A DNA stretch of 64,000 nucleotides, from assembly GCA_963725215.1 (NCBI GenBank), contig CAVRXQ010000007.1, positions 682,001-746,000 of the forward strand, given 5' to 3'. Each line of letters starts with the position of its first letter. The stretch's first letter is position 1. Position numbers and translations under genes: made by a program. Under the pieces are notes generated by a model. The model was not told where the DNA came from and ran no database searches. It saw nothing but the letters and a program-made list of their open reading frames with translations. The DNA is from CAVRXQ01 sp963725215 (GTDB taxonomy: Bacteria; Actinomycetota; Acidimicrobiia; Acidimicrobiales; Bog-793). Below, one piece after another: positions 34,818 to 43,967 of this stretch.

Positions 34818-36310
34818 GCCGCGGCCGTCAGCGCCGGCGTGAAGCCCATCGGATAGCCGACGATCTCGCCGACGTGATGGAACTCCTCGGGGCCGCCACA
34901 CGCCTCGAACACATACCACCCTTTGTTCGTCCCGTCATTCTCAACTTGTGCGAATGCGGCTGAGTTATCGACACGGCAGGTGAAGTTGATCGCCGAATGC
35001 TGCGCGGAATTCGTCGTGCCGAACATGTACCGCCCGGTTGCACCGTTGATCGCGTACAGCCCGTAGGGGGAACCGACGAGGACGTCGTTCCAGGTCTCGA
35101 CGGGGGAGAGCGGCGCGAGGACCGGCGAGGAGAAGATCGTCGAACCACGTATCGGCGTCGACCACAGCATCTTTCCCTGGCCGTTCCAGGCGCTGACGGC
35201 CGACTCGTTCGTTCCGAGGCAGGAAGGGATCGTCCGACCCGCGCAGACCCATGAACTCTCGACGACCGCCGGCATTCCCGTCGGGTCTACCTTGCCGATC
35301 GCGGGGGCGTTGATCGCCGGTCCGGGCGCGACCACCGGCCAACCGGGGACGGGCCGACCGTTGTCGGCGTAGAAGGCGAAGACCTTGTTCGTGTCGGAGG
35401 TGAACGGCTGCTCGTAGTAGCCGGTCCCGATGACGACCGCGGCTCGCTTCGTCCCGTTGATCACCCCGACCGCCGGGCTCGACCAGATCGACTGGTTCTC
35501 GCAGTGGCGCCACACGAGCGCGACCCGTCCGCCCGTATCGCGGTACGCGCTCACCCATCCGCCTTGACAGCCGTCGAGGCCGGAGGCGTCACCGCCGATG
35601 AAGATGGTCTCGCCGACGGTGCCGGGCAGGTGGTACAGCGCGGGCGACGACCAGATCGTGTCGGCGGTGTTGACTGGAAATCCCGACAAGAGCTTGCCCT
35701 TCGGGCTCAGCGCGTAGATCCGGTGGTCCCAAGACCCGAAGACGACGTCTTGCTGCGCGCCGCCGGTCAGAGCACCGACCGCCGGTGAGGAGAGCACGCC
35801 CGGCGCGGTGCCCGCCGCCACGCCGACGTGGAACAACCAGCGCACCTTGCCGCGAAGCGTGAAGGCTTCAACCTCTCGCTGGGTGTTCGGGACGAATCGA
35901 GATGCGGTGCCGACAACGATCGACGGCGGGGCTTTCGGGCCGTTCAAAAAGCCGATCGCCGGGCTCCCTTCGATCGCTACCACCCCGCCGCCCGGGTCCT
36001 TCATCCGCATCGGCCAACCCGGGAGCTCGTTGCCGGTCGCCGCGTTGACGACGTGGACGTAGCCCTGCTCGTCGCCGACGGCGAGGATCGTCGTGCCGTC
36101 GTAGGTGACCACCGAGGGCGAGCTTTGGGCGATTGATCCCGGGCTGCACCTCGCCCAGGAAGCGGACGGGAAGTCGACACCCGTGGCGACCGGGACGGCG
36201 CACGATGCCGAATGCGGGCGGACGGACGCGGAGGAGGCGACCGGCGCGACGACGGCGGCGCCCGCGACCAGGAGGGCCGCGCAGGCCCCGATCATGGGTC
36301 GGCGGGTCAT
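34733..36310 (-). CDS. Secreted propeller-repeat protein, copy 3 of 3
   Basis: 525 residues from ATG 36310, which has GGAG six to ten bases upstream. Signal sequence ACAALLVAGAAVVAPVASSA. Blades such as PSVVTYDGTTILAVGDEQG, SPAIGFLNGPKAPPSIVVGT, DVVFGSWDHRIYALSPKG, WSSPALYHL and AVGVINGTKRAAVVIGTG match copy 1 closely along the whole length. First gene of a two-gene unit with copy 2. As for the others, an envelope or extracellular binding role is the best guess. Confidence 0.8.
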   Translation of the reverse strand: MTRRPMIGACAALLVAGAAVVAPVASSASVRPHSASCAVPVATGVDFPSASWARCSPGSIAQSSPSVVTYDGTTILAVGDEQGYVHVVNAATGNELPGWPMRMKDPGGGVVAIEGSPAIGFLNGPKAPPSIVVGTASRFVPNTQREVEAFTLRGKVRWLFHVGVAAGTAPGVLSSPAVGALTGGAQQDVVFGSWDHRIYALSPKGKLLSGFPVNTADTIWSSPALYHLPGTVGETIFIGGDASGLDGCQGGWVSAYRDTGGRVALVWRHCENQSIWSSPAVGVINGTKRAAVVIGTGYYEQPFTSDTNKVFAFYADNGRPVPGWPVVAPGPAINAPAIGKVDPTGMPAVVESSWVCAGRTIPSCLGTNESAVSAWNGQGKMLWSTPIRGSTIFSSPVLAPLSPVETWNDVLVGSPYGLYAINGATGRYMFGTTNSAQHSAINFTCRVDNSAAFAQVENDGTNKGWYVFEACGGPEEFHHVGEIVGYPMGFTPALTAAAWPMFHQNAEHLGVAITTRFGLPHSGQS

Positions 36311-36481
36311 ATTCACGCTCCGTAGTCTACTCGCCACGTAGAGTGGTTGCCAATTGTTCACGCAACGTCATCTGTTCACTACGGCGCGTGTTTGCCAGTT
36401 GTGGAGGTACGGGATCTTCCTGTTCCCCTACGCTTGTGCAACTCGATCGCTGCCTTTGCGAGGACAGGGACGCACCGGAAC

Positions 36482-37696
36482 ATGGCTCGGAAGAACCGTT
36501 CGCTTGCAACGATCGCCTTCGTCACTCCGCGCTACGGAGCTGGCGTCGTCGGCGGCTCAGAGGCGGTGATGGCTGAGGCGGCCCGCGGGCTCGCCGCCAG
36601 GGGATACAACGTCGAGGTGCTGACGACGTGCGCTCGGTCCCACTTCAGCTGGGCGAACGAGTTCGATCCGGGCACGTTCATCGACCGCGGCGTCACTGTT
36701 CGGCGGTTCAAGACCGTGACCGGCGCGGGGCTCCGTTCACGCTTTGGTCTCGACCAGCGCGTCCAGCGGGGTGAGCGGCTCGACTCTGGGGAAGAGGTCG
36801 CTTGGGCGAACGACCGTTTCCGAGTTCCCGAGCTCTACCTGCACCTTTTCGCGCACGGCAGAAGCTACGACGCGATCGTGCTTTCGCCGTATCTCTTCTG
36901 GTCGACGATCTACGGCGCGCAGGTCGCCCCGGAGCGATCGGTGATCATGCCGTGCCTTCACGACGAGCCGTATTCCCAGCTCGGAATCGTGCGGTCGACG
37001 CTCGGCTCCGCGGCTGGGCTGTGGTTCCTCTCCGAGCCCGAACACCTTCTCGCACACCGACTCGCCCCGGCGCTCTCGCCGCGCCACTCGGTCGTCGGCG
37101 CGGCGGTCGAGATCCCCGAGCACTATGACCCGGCCGGGTTCCGCGAACGCCACGGCCTTTCCTCCCCGTTCGTCCTGTTCGCCGGGCGGCGCGAACCGGG
37201 GAAGGGCTGGGATTCGATGTTGCGCGCCTTCGCCCGGGTCGTCGCGATCGGAGACGTCGCGCTCGACTTGGTGACGACCGGCGTCGGCGAGCCGGAGATC
37301 CCGGACGGACTCGCCGGTCGGGTGCGCGACCTCGGCTACTTAGAGCCAGACGAGTTGGCGAGTGCGTTCGCCGCCGCCGAGGCGCTCGTGCAGCCGAGCC
37401 CCAACGAAAGCTTCTCGCGCACCTTGATGGAGGCGTGGCTGGCGGGGACGCCGGTGATCGCGACGGCGACGGGTGAGGTGGTCACCTGGCACTGCGAGCG
37501 CTCGGGGGGCGGGATCACCTACGCCGACGACTTCGAATTCGCGGAGTGCCTCCGCTTCGTCATCGAGGCGCCGAAGGCCGCGGCGGAACTGGCGGCGAAA
37601 GGGCGCGAGTACGTCCTCGAGCACTACACCTGGGACAAGGTGCTCGACGAGATGGAACGGTCGCTCGCAGACCTCGACCGCTCGCTCAAGCGATGA
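36482..37696 (+). CDS. Glycosyltransferase, family 4 type (GT-B)
   Basis: 404 residues. N-terminal Rossmann domain starts IAFVTPRYGAGVVGGSEAVM, the donor-side domain begins FVLFAGRREPGKGWDSMLRA and holds the E-x7-E motif in PNESFSRTLMEAWLAGTPVIAT. These are hallmarks of retaining family 4 transferases that use NDP-sugars. ATG 36482 is chosen as the last start before the Rossmann strand; AGGGA lies about 10 bases upstream. First gene of a glycan cluster; the stop overlaps the next gene as ATGA. Confidence 0.87.
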   Translation: MARKNRSLATIAFVTPRYGAGVVGGSEAVMAEAARGLAARGYNVEVLTTCARSHFSWANEFDPGTFIDRGVTVRRFKTVTGAGLRSRFGLDQRVQRGERLDSGEEVAWANDRFRVPELYLHLFAHGRSYDAIVLSPYLFWSTIYGAQVAPERSVIMPCLHDEPYSQLGIVRSTLGSAAGLWFLSEPEHLLAHRLAPALSPRHSVVGAAVEIPEHYDPAGFRERHGLSSPFVLFAGRREPGKGWDSMLRAFARVVAIGDVALDLVTTGVGEPEIPDGLAGRVRDLGYLEPDELASAFAAAEALVQPSPNESFSRTLMEAWLAGTPVIATATGEVVTWHCERSGGGITYADDFEFAECLRFVIEAPKAAAELAAKGREYVLEHYTWDKVLDEMERSLADLDRSLKR

Positions 37697-38448
37697 GGGT
37701 CCTCGTCGTCGGGACGCTCCCGCCACCAGGTGGGGAGGCCGCGCGGGCGCTCGCCGACGCCGCGAACGAGCTCAGGGACGAGGGACACGACGTCGAACTG
37801 ATGTCGCCGGATTTCCGCAGTGCCGCGCACCGCCACGCCCGCCTCGACGGTCCGTTGCTCGCCGCTTGGCTCGCGTACCTCTCGCCGCGATTCGACGCCG
37901 TGGTCGTGCGCTTCGAGCCGGGATTCCCTCTCCGCCCGCACGCCAGCCGAGCGCTTCGCGCGGCGACGCTCTACGCGCTCGGCGCCGCGCTCGGACGCTT
38001 CGATCACGTCACCATTCGCTTCGACGGGGGGCCGTCCATCCCCCGCGGCCTCGGTGGACGAGCAATGGGGAACGTGTGGGCCGCGACGTCGAAGGTCGTC
38101 GTGGCGAGCGAGGACAAGCGCGCCGAGCTGATCGCGGCGTCCGGGCTCCCCGAAGACGACGTCACCGTGGCAACGGCGCGCACGACGCCAGCGCAACCGT
38201 TGCGCGAGGGCTGGACGCTCGCCGACGACGAGGATTTGCGGACAGGGGTCTCGTCGCTTATTCGCCAGCGCGCCGACCGCACCCGGCGAGCGGATCTAGC
38301 GCTCAGGGGTTTCGTCGACGACGCCGAGGCGGTCTCGCGGTCGCCGCTCGAGGGGTCGGTGCCCGCCTGGACGCTCGCCTCGGTCTTGCATGAGGCGGCG
38401 TCCGCGGTCCGCGTCGTCGGCCGACGAGTGCTCTCGTCGGGCGCCTGA
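37693..38448 (+). CDS. Unknown protein with glycosyltransferase-like N-terminus
   Basis: 251 residues, ATG overlapping the upstream transferase stop. The start MRVLVVGTLPPPGGEAARALADA and the strand FDAVVVRFEPGFPLRP resemble the acceptor-side domain of GT-B enzymes, but no donor domain with an E-x7-E motif follows; the C-terminal 90 residues are charged and helical. It may be a partner protein or a divergent transferase of the same pathway. Not recognised with certainty. Confidence 0.6.
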   Translation: MRVLVVGTLPPPGGEAARALADAANELRDEGHDVELMSPDFRSAAHRHARLDGPLLAAWLAYLSPRFDAVVVRFEPGFPLRPHASRALRAATLYALGAALGRFDHVTIRFDGGPSIPRGLGGRAMGNVWAATSKVVVASEDKRAELIAASGLPEDDVTVATARTTPAQPLREGWTLADDEDLRTGVSSLIRQRADRTRRADLALRGFVDDAEAVSRSPLEGSVPAWTLASVLHEAASAVRVVGRRVLSSGA

Positions 38449-38654
38449 ACAGGGACGACTTCAGGCCCTGCGACGCCGCGTCTCGGAGTGCTCGGCGTAA
38501 GGACAAGTAGCATCTTTCTCCGCGTCCCCGGTCTGAGCCGCACCCCGAAGGAGTCCGATCTTGGCGCGCCCCCGCCGATGGCGGTGAGCGCCGCGAGACG
38601 AGCCGGCGCAGCACAGACGCGCGGTTGTCCGTCCCGACCGAGGTGCAGATCGTC

Positions 38655-39619
38655 ATGGGGATAGCGAGCAGAACGAGTGGCCCGATGGCTGATCGACGCG
38701 CGCAACGCGCCGTGGGCGGCACAGGCGAGCTCCCGGCGCGCGTCGTTTCTTCCAGGGTCAACCTACGGACACGAATTCGCGACCTGTGGGGCGCGCGCGA
38801 ACTGTTCGTCTTCCTCGTCCGCAAGGACTTGAAGGTGAAGTACAAGAACAGCTTCCTCGGGTTTTTGTGGTCGATGGTGAACCCGGCCGTCGTGCTGGGC
38901 GTGTACTACATGGTGTTCCGCTACGTCTTGAAGTCGGGAATCCCCGACTTCGCCCTCTACCTGTTCTCGGGGCTGATCGTCTGGAACCTGTTCTCTGTAG
39001 CCCTCAGCAGCGCGACGGGCGTCATCGTGGCGAGCGCGGGGATCGTAAAGAAGGTCGCGTTCCCCGCGAGGTCCTTCCCCTCGCCCAGGTCGGAACGGCG
39101 TCGGTGTTCTTTTTCTTCCAGGCGATCGTCATGATCGGGTTCCTGCTCGGCTTCCAGTACGCCCCGTCGTGGAAGTACATGCCGGTGCTGTTATGGGCGC
39201 TGCTCGACCTCATCGTGCTCACGTCTGCGTGCGCGGTCTTCCTCTCTGCCGTCAACGTCTACTTCCGCGACGTCCAGCACCTGATCGGCGTCGTCTTGCA
39301 GGCGTGGTTCTGGGTCGCGCCGATTATCTACAGCTACAACCTCGTCTATGGCCTGTTCAAACGGCACGACCTTCACGTTCTCACGACTTTGTACCTAATC
39401 GATCCGGTGACACCGATCATCTTGGCGTTCCAGCGCGCTCTGTACGGCAAGGTGACGGTTCGGACGCCGACCAACCCGCACCTCGTGGTGCTCTCGAACT
39501 ACCCGTACCACTTCTACCTCGAGATGCTCGCGATCTTGCTCGTCGCCGGCGTCGTCGCCTTCTTCGGGGCGATGCTGGTCTTCGCACGCATCGAAGGCAA
39601 CTTCGCGCAGGAGCTATGA
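38655..39619 (+). CDS. ABC-2 type polysaccharide exporter permease (frameshifted in this sequence)
   Basis: Integral membrane subunit of a Wzm/TagG-type exporter. The first frame has LFVFLVRKDLKVKYKNSFLG and FLWSMVNPAVVLGVYYMVFR, typical of the family; the second continues with VGTASVFFFFQAIVMIGF, NVYFRDVQHLIGVVLQAWFW and VAPIIYSY. They join at CCCC 39062-39065, where one more C gives KVAFPREVLPLAQVG. Combined length is about 321 residues with six helices. ATG 38655 has GAGGTG upstream; ATG 38685 is an alternative. One missing base in a C run suggests an assembly error. The ATPase gene follows by 7 bases. Confidence 0.82.
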
Positions 39620-39626
39620 CGCCGAG

Positions 39627-40838
39627 ATGAGCTACGCGGTCGAGATCCAGCACCTGTCGAAGAGCTTCCGGCTCTACCAGGAGAAGTACTCGTCGCTGAA
39701 AGAGCGCGTCGTGCACGCCGGCCACATCCCCTACGACGAGTTCTGGGCGCTGAAAGACGTCGACGCCTCCTTCGAGTCCAGCCACACGATCGGCATGCTC
39801 GGTCGCAACGGCTCGGGGAAGTCGACGTTGCTCAAATGCATCGCTGGCATCTTGCAGCCGACGTCGGGTCAAGTCGTCGTGCGGGGCAAGGTCGCGGCGA
39901 TGCTCGAGCTCGGTGCAGGATTCGAGCACGACCTTTCAGGACGCGACAACGTCTATCTGAATGGGACGTTGCTCGGCATGTCGAGAAAAGAGATCCGCCG
40001 CCGCTTCGACGAGATCGTCGCCTTCGCCGAACTCGAACAGTTCATTGACAACCAGGTGAAGTACTACTCGTCGGGGATGGTCGTTCGACTCGGCTTCTCG
40101 GTCGCGATCAGCATGGAACCGGACGTGTTGCTCGTCGACGAGGTACTCGCGGTCGGAGACGAGCGTTTCCAACAAAAGTGTCTGGAGCGTGTGGGGAAGT
40201 TCCAACAGGAGGGGCGGACGATCGTCGTCGTCTCGCACTCGGCCGACAGCCTGCGCGAGATGTGCGACGCGATCTTGGTGCTCGACCACGGCCAAGTCGT
40301 TTCCTTCGCCCCCCCGGGCGAGGCGATCCGCGCGTTTCGCGAGGGGCTTTTGGAAACCGAGTCGGCGGCCGCGGAGACAATCGGCGCCGCCCCGAACCTC
40401 CGGCAAGTCGAGATCACCGGGGCCTCGGTCGACCATCCCGGATCTGGCGAACGGCCATACGTGGTGACGGGTGAACCGCTCACCGTGCACCTCGAGTACC
40501 TCGTGCGTTCCGCGGTCGACTCCGCCCAGTTCGAGATCGAGGTCCTCTCCGACAAGACCGGGCGGCTCTATCTGAACCGCACCGGAGCCGAGGACTCCTT
40601 AATGCTCGCGCCGGGAGCGGGCTCTGTCTCGTTCCGCTTCGATGAGATCCCGCTTTTGGACGGGAGATATACGGTCAATTTGTCCGTTCGCAGCTCCGGA
40701 GGCGTTGTCCTCGCCATCGCCGAGCCAGCGTGTGCGTTCGAAGTGATGAACCCAGGACGATCGCTCGGAGTCGTCGACCTCCCGATGCGGGTCGAACTCA
40801 CCGCCCCGGGCGAGGTTCGCGATCGTTCCGCGATCTGA
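39627..40838 (+). CDS. Wzt-type ABC transporter ATPase with C-terminal sugar-binding domain
   Basis: 403 residues. The ATPase part (about 1-245) has Walker A GRNGSGKST (59-67), the signature YYSSGMVVRLGF and Walker B VLLVDEVLAVGD. The C-terminal 150 residues form a beta-rich domain like Wzt-C (VHLEYLVRSAVDSAQFEIEV; VSFRFDEIPLLDGRYTVNLS), which in O-antigen exporters recognises the modified end of the glycan. So this exporter probably reads a chain-end cap. It pairs with the permease directly upstream. Confidence 0.9.
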   Translation: MSYAVEIQHLSKSFRLYQEKYSSLKERVVHAGHIPYDEFWALKDVDASFESSHTIGMLGRNGSGKSTLLKCIAGILQPTSGQVVVRGKVAAMLELGAGFEHDLSGRDNVYLNGTLLGMSRKEIRRRFDEIVAFAELEQFIDNQVKYYSSGMVVRLGFSVAISMEPDVLLVDEVLAVGDERFQQKCLERVGKFQQEGRTIVVVSHSADSLREMCDAILVLDHGQVVSFAPPGEAIRAFREGLLETESAAAETIGAAPNLRQVEITGASVDHPGSGERPYVVTGEPLTVHLEYLVRSAVDSAQFEIEVLSDKTGRLYLNRTGAEDSLMLAPGAGSVSFRFDEIPLLDGRYTVNLSVRSSGGVVLAIAEPACAFEVMNPGRSLGVVDLPMRVELTAPGEVRDRSAI

Positions 40839-40849
40839 ATCGTCCGCCG

Positions 40850-41014
40850 GTGGAATCGCCTGACGCGCTGAGTGAGTCGGTCATCGCGAAGGCGCGCGAT
40901 GACGTCGCGGCGCTAGTCGCGGAGGGTCGATGGACCCTTGGCGACGACGCGGCGCTCGAGCAGCAATTGGCGCGGGCGACGTTCGACGCGCTCGAGGGCA
41001 CCTCGCCTCGCTGA
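40850..41014 (+). CDS. Small hypothetical protein in the glycan cluster
   Basis: 54 residues from GTG 40850, 11 bases after the ATPase stop: ESPDALSESVIAKARDDVAA, then GRWTLGDDAALEQQLARATF. It looks helical with acidic and Ala residues. No family recognised. It could be the N-terminal part of a longer broken gene, since the next small frame (41022-41144) follows by 7 bases in another phase. Confidence 0.4.
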   Translation: MESPDALSESVIAKARDDVAALVAEGRWTLGDDAALEQQLARATFDALEGTSPR

Positions 41015-41021
41015 GCGCTCC

Positions 41022-41144
41022 GTGCGGCTGAGAAAGATCGCCCGGCGCACAATCCCGCGTCCGCTTCGACCGAAGCTCCGACGAGCGCTCGCGCGCGCAG
41101 AGCGCGTCTACGAGGCGATCCGTGACCGCAGGGAAAGCGCGTGA
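41022..41144 (+). CDS. Small basic hypothetical protein
   Basis: 40 residues from GTG 41022, about half Arg, Lys or Ala (RLRKIARRTIPRPLRPKLRR). Its stop overlaps the GTG of the next transferase as GTGA. With the previous 54-residue frame it may once have formed one protein of roughly 95 residues, or it may only couple translation. Not recognised. Confidence 0.3.
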   Translation: MRLRKIARRTIPRPLRPKLRRALARAERVYEAIRDRRESA

Positions 41145-42283
41145 CGATGGATGTGATCTCCCGACGTGTTCCCGCGCGCGTCGATCAGGTCATCCCGGCG
41201 ATCGTCGAGCACGACGCGGTGAGCAACCACACCTTCGCCGCGCAGCGACTGTTGCGCGAGATGGGTTTCGAGTCCGAGATCTACGCCTTGATCATCGGGC
41301 CGGGATGCGAAGGGCGTGTGCGTCCTCTGCGCGAGATCGCGAGGCGCGGCGACGGCTCGCAGTGGGTTCTCTACCAGTGCTCGATCGGCAGCCCAGCCGC
41401 CGACGCGGTGGTCCATCACCCCGGTCGCAAGCTGCTCGACTACCACAACATCGTCCCCGAGGACCTCGTCGAAAAGTGGTTGCCGCCACTCGCCGAAGAA
41501 TCCCGTCTCGGGCGACGCCAGCTCGCGGCGTTGGCGCCGCTCGTCTCGGTCGCGTTTGCCGACTCGGCGTTTAACGCCGAAGAGCTCGACTCGCTCGGCT
41601 ATCCGAACCCATCGGTGGTGCCGGTGCTCGTCGAGTCCGGGAACCTGCTCGCCCCGCCGGATCCCCGCGTGCTCGAGCGCTTCGCGGCGCGAAAGGCCCA
41701 CGGCGGAGCCGACTGGCTGTTCGTCGGACAGATCGGACCCCACAAGGCCCAACACGACGTCATCAGCGCGTTCGCCGCCTACCGCCACTCATTCGACCAA
41801 CACGCCAGGCTGCACATCGTCGGACGGGAGATGGGCAGCATCTACATCGACGCACTGCGTCGGTTCGTCGCGTCGGCGGGGCTAGGGGGAGCCGTCGATT
41901 TCCCGGGCTCGGTTCCGGTCGGTACTCTCGCCGCGTATTACGAAACCGCCGACGCGTTCGTGTGCCTGTCCGACCACGAAGGGTTCTGCGCGCCGATCGT
42001 TGAGGCGATGGCGCGCGGTACGCCAGTCGTCGCGTACGCCGCCGCGGCGGTTCCAGAAACTCTCGGTGACGCGGGCGTTCTCGTGGCGGAGAAAGACCCG
42101 GCCCTTGTCGCGTCGGTAGTGCATCGGCTGACGAACGACGACGAGACGCGCAACACCTTTATCGCGAGGGGGCGCGAACGCGCGAAGCGCTACGCGCCAG
42201 AACGCGCGGAGCGCGCGTTCCGCCAGCTGATTGACTCCGCGCTGCAACGAGCAGCCGACAGCGACGCCGTCCCCACCAACTGA
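41141..42283 (+). CDS. Glycosyltransferase, family 4 type
   Basis: 380 residues. N-terminal part has LDYHNIVPEDL and FADSAFNAEELDSLGYPNPSV, the donor domain shows WLFVGQIGPHKAQHDVISAF, LHIVGREMGSIYIDAL and the E-x7-E motif in SDHEGFCAPIVEAMARGTPVVA. HNIVPE and FNAEEL are typical of mannosyltransferase-like members of the family. Start GTG 41141 overlaps the preceding small frame; ATG 41147 is an alternative. Part of the glycan cluster. Confidence 0.87.
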   Translation: MTMDVISRRVPARVDQVIPAIVEHDAVSNHTFAAQRLLREMGFESEIYALIIGPGCEGRVRPLREIARRGDGSQWVLYQCSIGSPAADAVVHHPGRKLLDYHNIVPEDLVEKWLPPLAEESRLGRRQLAALAPLVSVAFADSAFNAEELDSLGYPNPSVVPVLVESGNLLAPPDPRVLERFAARKAHGGADWLFVGQIGPHKAQHDVISAFAAYRHSFDQHARLHIVGREMGSIYIDALRRFVASAGLGGAVDFPGSVPVGTLAAYYETADAFVCLSDHEGFCAPIVEAMARGTPVVAYAAAAVPETLGDAGVLVAEKDPALVASVVHRLTNDDETRNTFIARGRERAKRYAPERAERAFRQLIDSALQRAADSDAVPTN

Positions 42284-42308
42284 GACTCGGCGCTCGGTAC
42301 GCTTCGGC

Positions 42309-43424
42309 GTGTCGAGCGCTCGTCCCCGACGTCTCGTCGCCCAGACTCGCTGGTGGCACGCCGCGCGCCTCTTCGCCGGGCTCGGACTCGCGGCGCTAGC
42401 GCTTTGGGCGCTGAATGGCAGGCGAAGCGAGCTCGTCGACGCCTCGGGAGAACTTGCGCGCCTCGTCATCCCGTGGCTTTTGCTTGCGATCGCGTCGGAG
42501 ATCGCGTCGCTCGTCTGTTTTGCGGAGCTCCAACGCCGCTTGCTCAATTCCGGGGGCGTCCGGGTGCCGCTTTCTTTCATGACCTCCCTTACCTTCGCCG
42601 CCGGCGCGATCTCGAACTCGCTTCCCGCGGGTCCGGCGTTCGCCAGCGTCTACGCCTTCGGCGTTTACCGCCGCCGCGGCGCGAACGACACCCTCGCCGC
42701 GTGGACGCTGCTCGCCACCTTCGCCTGTGCCGCCGCCGGGCTCGGCCTGATCGCGACGGCCGGCGTGATCCTCGCGACGCGCGAGAGCGCGTCGTACGAC
42801 TTGATCGGCGTGATCCTCGGTGTGTTCGCGATCTCGATTGCCGTCGACGCGGTCGTCTTCCAACGCCGCTGGCTCGAGCACGTGGCGATCTGGGCACTCG
42901 ACGTCTTGCGGCGGATCGTCGGCCGCCCAAGGCGATCCTCAGCCGCGGTCGTCCAAGGCTGGCTTTTGCGTCTGGAAGAGGTCGATCTCTCCCGTCGTGA
43001 CCTCGTCGCGATGCTCGCCGCGGCCTTTGGAAACTGGGCCTTTGATTGCGGATGCTTGGCGTGCGCGTTCTTGGCTACCGGGGGGTCGGTCCCGTGGCGC
43101 GGACTGCTCCTCGCGTACGGCGCGGGACAGCTGGCGGCGAACCTGCCGATCACGCCCGGAGGTCTCGGCGTCGTCGAAGGGAGCCTCACCGTGGCGCTCG
43201 TCGCCTTCGGCGGCGCCGAGCTGTCGACGGTCGCGGCCGTGCTCGTCTACCGGATCGTGAGCTTCTGGGGGTTCTTGCCGATCGGCTGGTTGTCATGGGC
43301 AGGGCTCGGATACCTCCGCCGCCGCAACGAGCGCTCCGGTCTCACCAAGGACGTCGAAAGCGCCGTCGCTTCCGAGCGCGTGGAAGCTCGTCAGAGCGCG
43401 GTTGCCGAAGAGGGGAGAAGATGA
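42309..43424 (+). CDS. UPF0104/lysylphosphatidylglycerol synthase-like membrane protein
   Basis: 371 residues from GTG 42309, 25 bases after the transferase stop. Eight or so membrane helices with the family pattern: SFMTSLTFAAGAISNSLPAG, then AYGAGQLAANLPITPGGLGVVEGSL, which is the most conserved stretch of the AglD/YbhN (UPF0104) group. Members are proposed flippases or transferases acting on lipid-linked substrates. The glycan cluster context supports a role in lipid-linked sugar handling, which is inference. Confidence 0.8.
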   Translation: MSSARPRRLVAQTRWWHAARLFAGLGLAALALWALNGRRSELVDASGELARLVIPWLLLAIASEIASLVCFAELQRRLLNSGGVRVPLSFMTSLTFAAGAISNSLPAGPAFASVYAFGVYRRRGANDTLAAWTLLATFACAAAGLGLIATAGVILATRESASYDLIGVILGVFAISIAVDAVVFQRRWLEHVAIWALDVLRRIVGRPRRSSAAVVQGWLLRLEEVDLSRRDLVAMLAAAFGNWAFDCGCLACAFLATGGSVPWRGLLLAYGAGQLAANLPITPGGLGVVEGSLTVALVAFGGAELSTVAAVLVYRIVSFWGFLPIGWLSWAGLGYLRRRNERSGLTKDVESAVASERVEARQSAVAEEGRR

Positions 43425-43428
43425 GCTC

Positions 43429-43914
43429 GTGAGCAAAGCGCGCGGCCTTGTCCCGCGCCGCGGCTGCGGCGCGCTCGTCGCGACCGCGGTTCTCGCGTCG
43501 GCGCTCGGTCTTGCGGGGTGCACATCGGCGCGCAACGCCCTCGGTCCGAGCGAGAGTCCGTGTTTTCGCGCCATTCCGCTCGCCCGCGCGGCGGTGAACG
43601 ACAAGGGGCGCTTCTCCGGGGTCAGGTACATGAGCGCGGTCGAGTTCGCCCGGGCGATCAAACAGGCGAAGGCGTTCGCCGGCTCGGCGATCAAACTCCC
43701 CGACGCGCTCGTCGACGTCCGCGGGCCGGTCTGCGCCATCGCCTACCGAGGCTCGTACGACGCGAAGCGCGTCGCGTCGGGCTGGGCGCCGCTCGGCGAA
43801 CACGGCACGCTCGCGCTCGTCGTCGTCCGGCTGCAAAAGCTCGACGTCGTCGCGACCGTGGTGCTCAGCCGGCCGCCACTGCGACTTTCTCGCCTTCTTC
43901 CGCCCTTCATCTGA
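43429..43914 (+). CDS. Lipoprotein, unknown function
   Basis: 161 residues from GTG 43429, 4 bases after the preceding stop. Signal peptide ALVATAVLASALGLAGC gives a lipobox LGLAGC, so the protein should be lipidated and outside the membrane. The mature part has GVRYMSAVEFARAIKQAKAF and PVCAIAYRGSYDA, ending in a hydrophobic LRLSRLLPPFI. Family not recognised. Being coupled to the UPF0104 gene suggests a related envelope role. Confidence 0.65.
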   Translation: MSKARGLVPRRGCGALVATAVLASALGLAGCTSARNALGPSESPCFRAIPLARAAVNDKGRFSGVRYMSAVEFARAIKQAKAFAGSAIKLPDALVDVRGPVCAIAYRGSYDAKRVASGWAPLGEHGTLALVVVRLQKLDVVATVVLSRPPLRLSRLLPPFI

Positions 43915-43967
43915 TCGGTGCTGTTCGCCATCAAATGGTCGAGCGGTCAACCCCGTAGATTTCGAGG

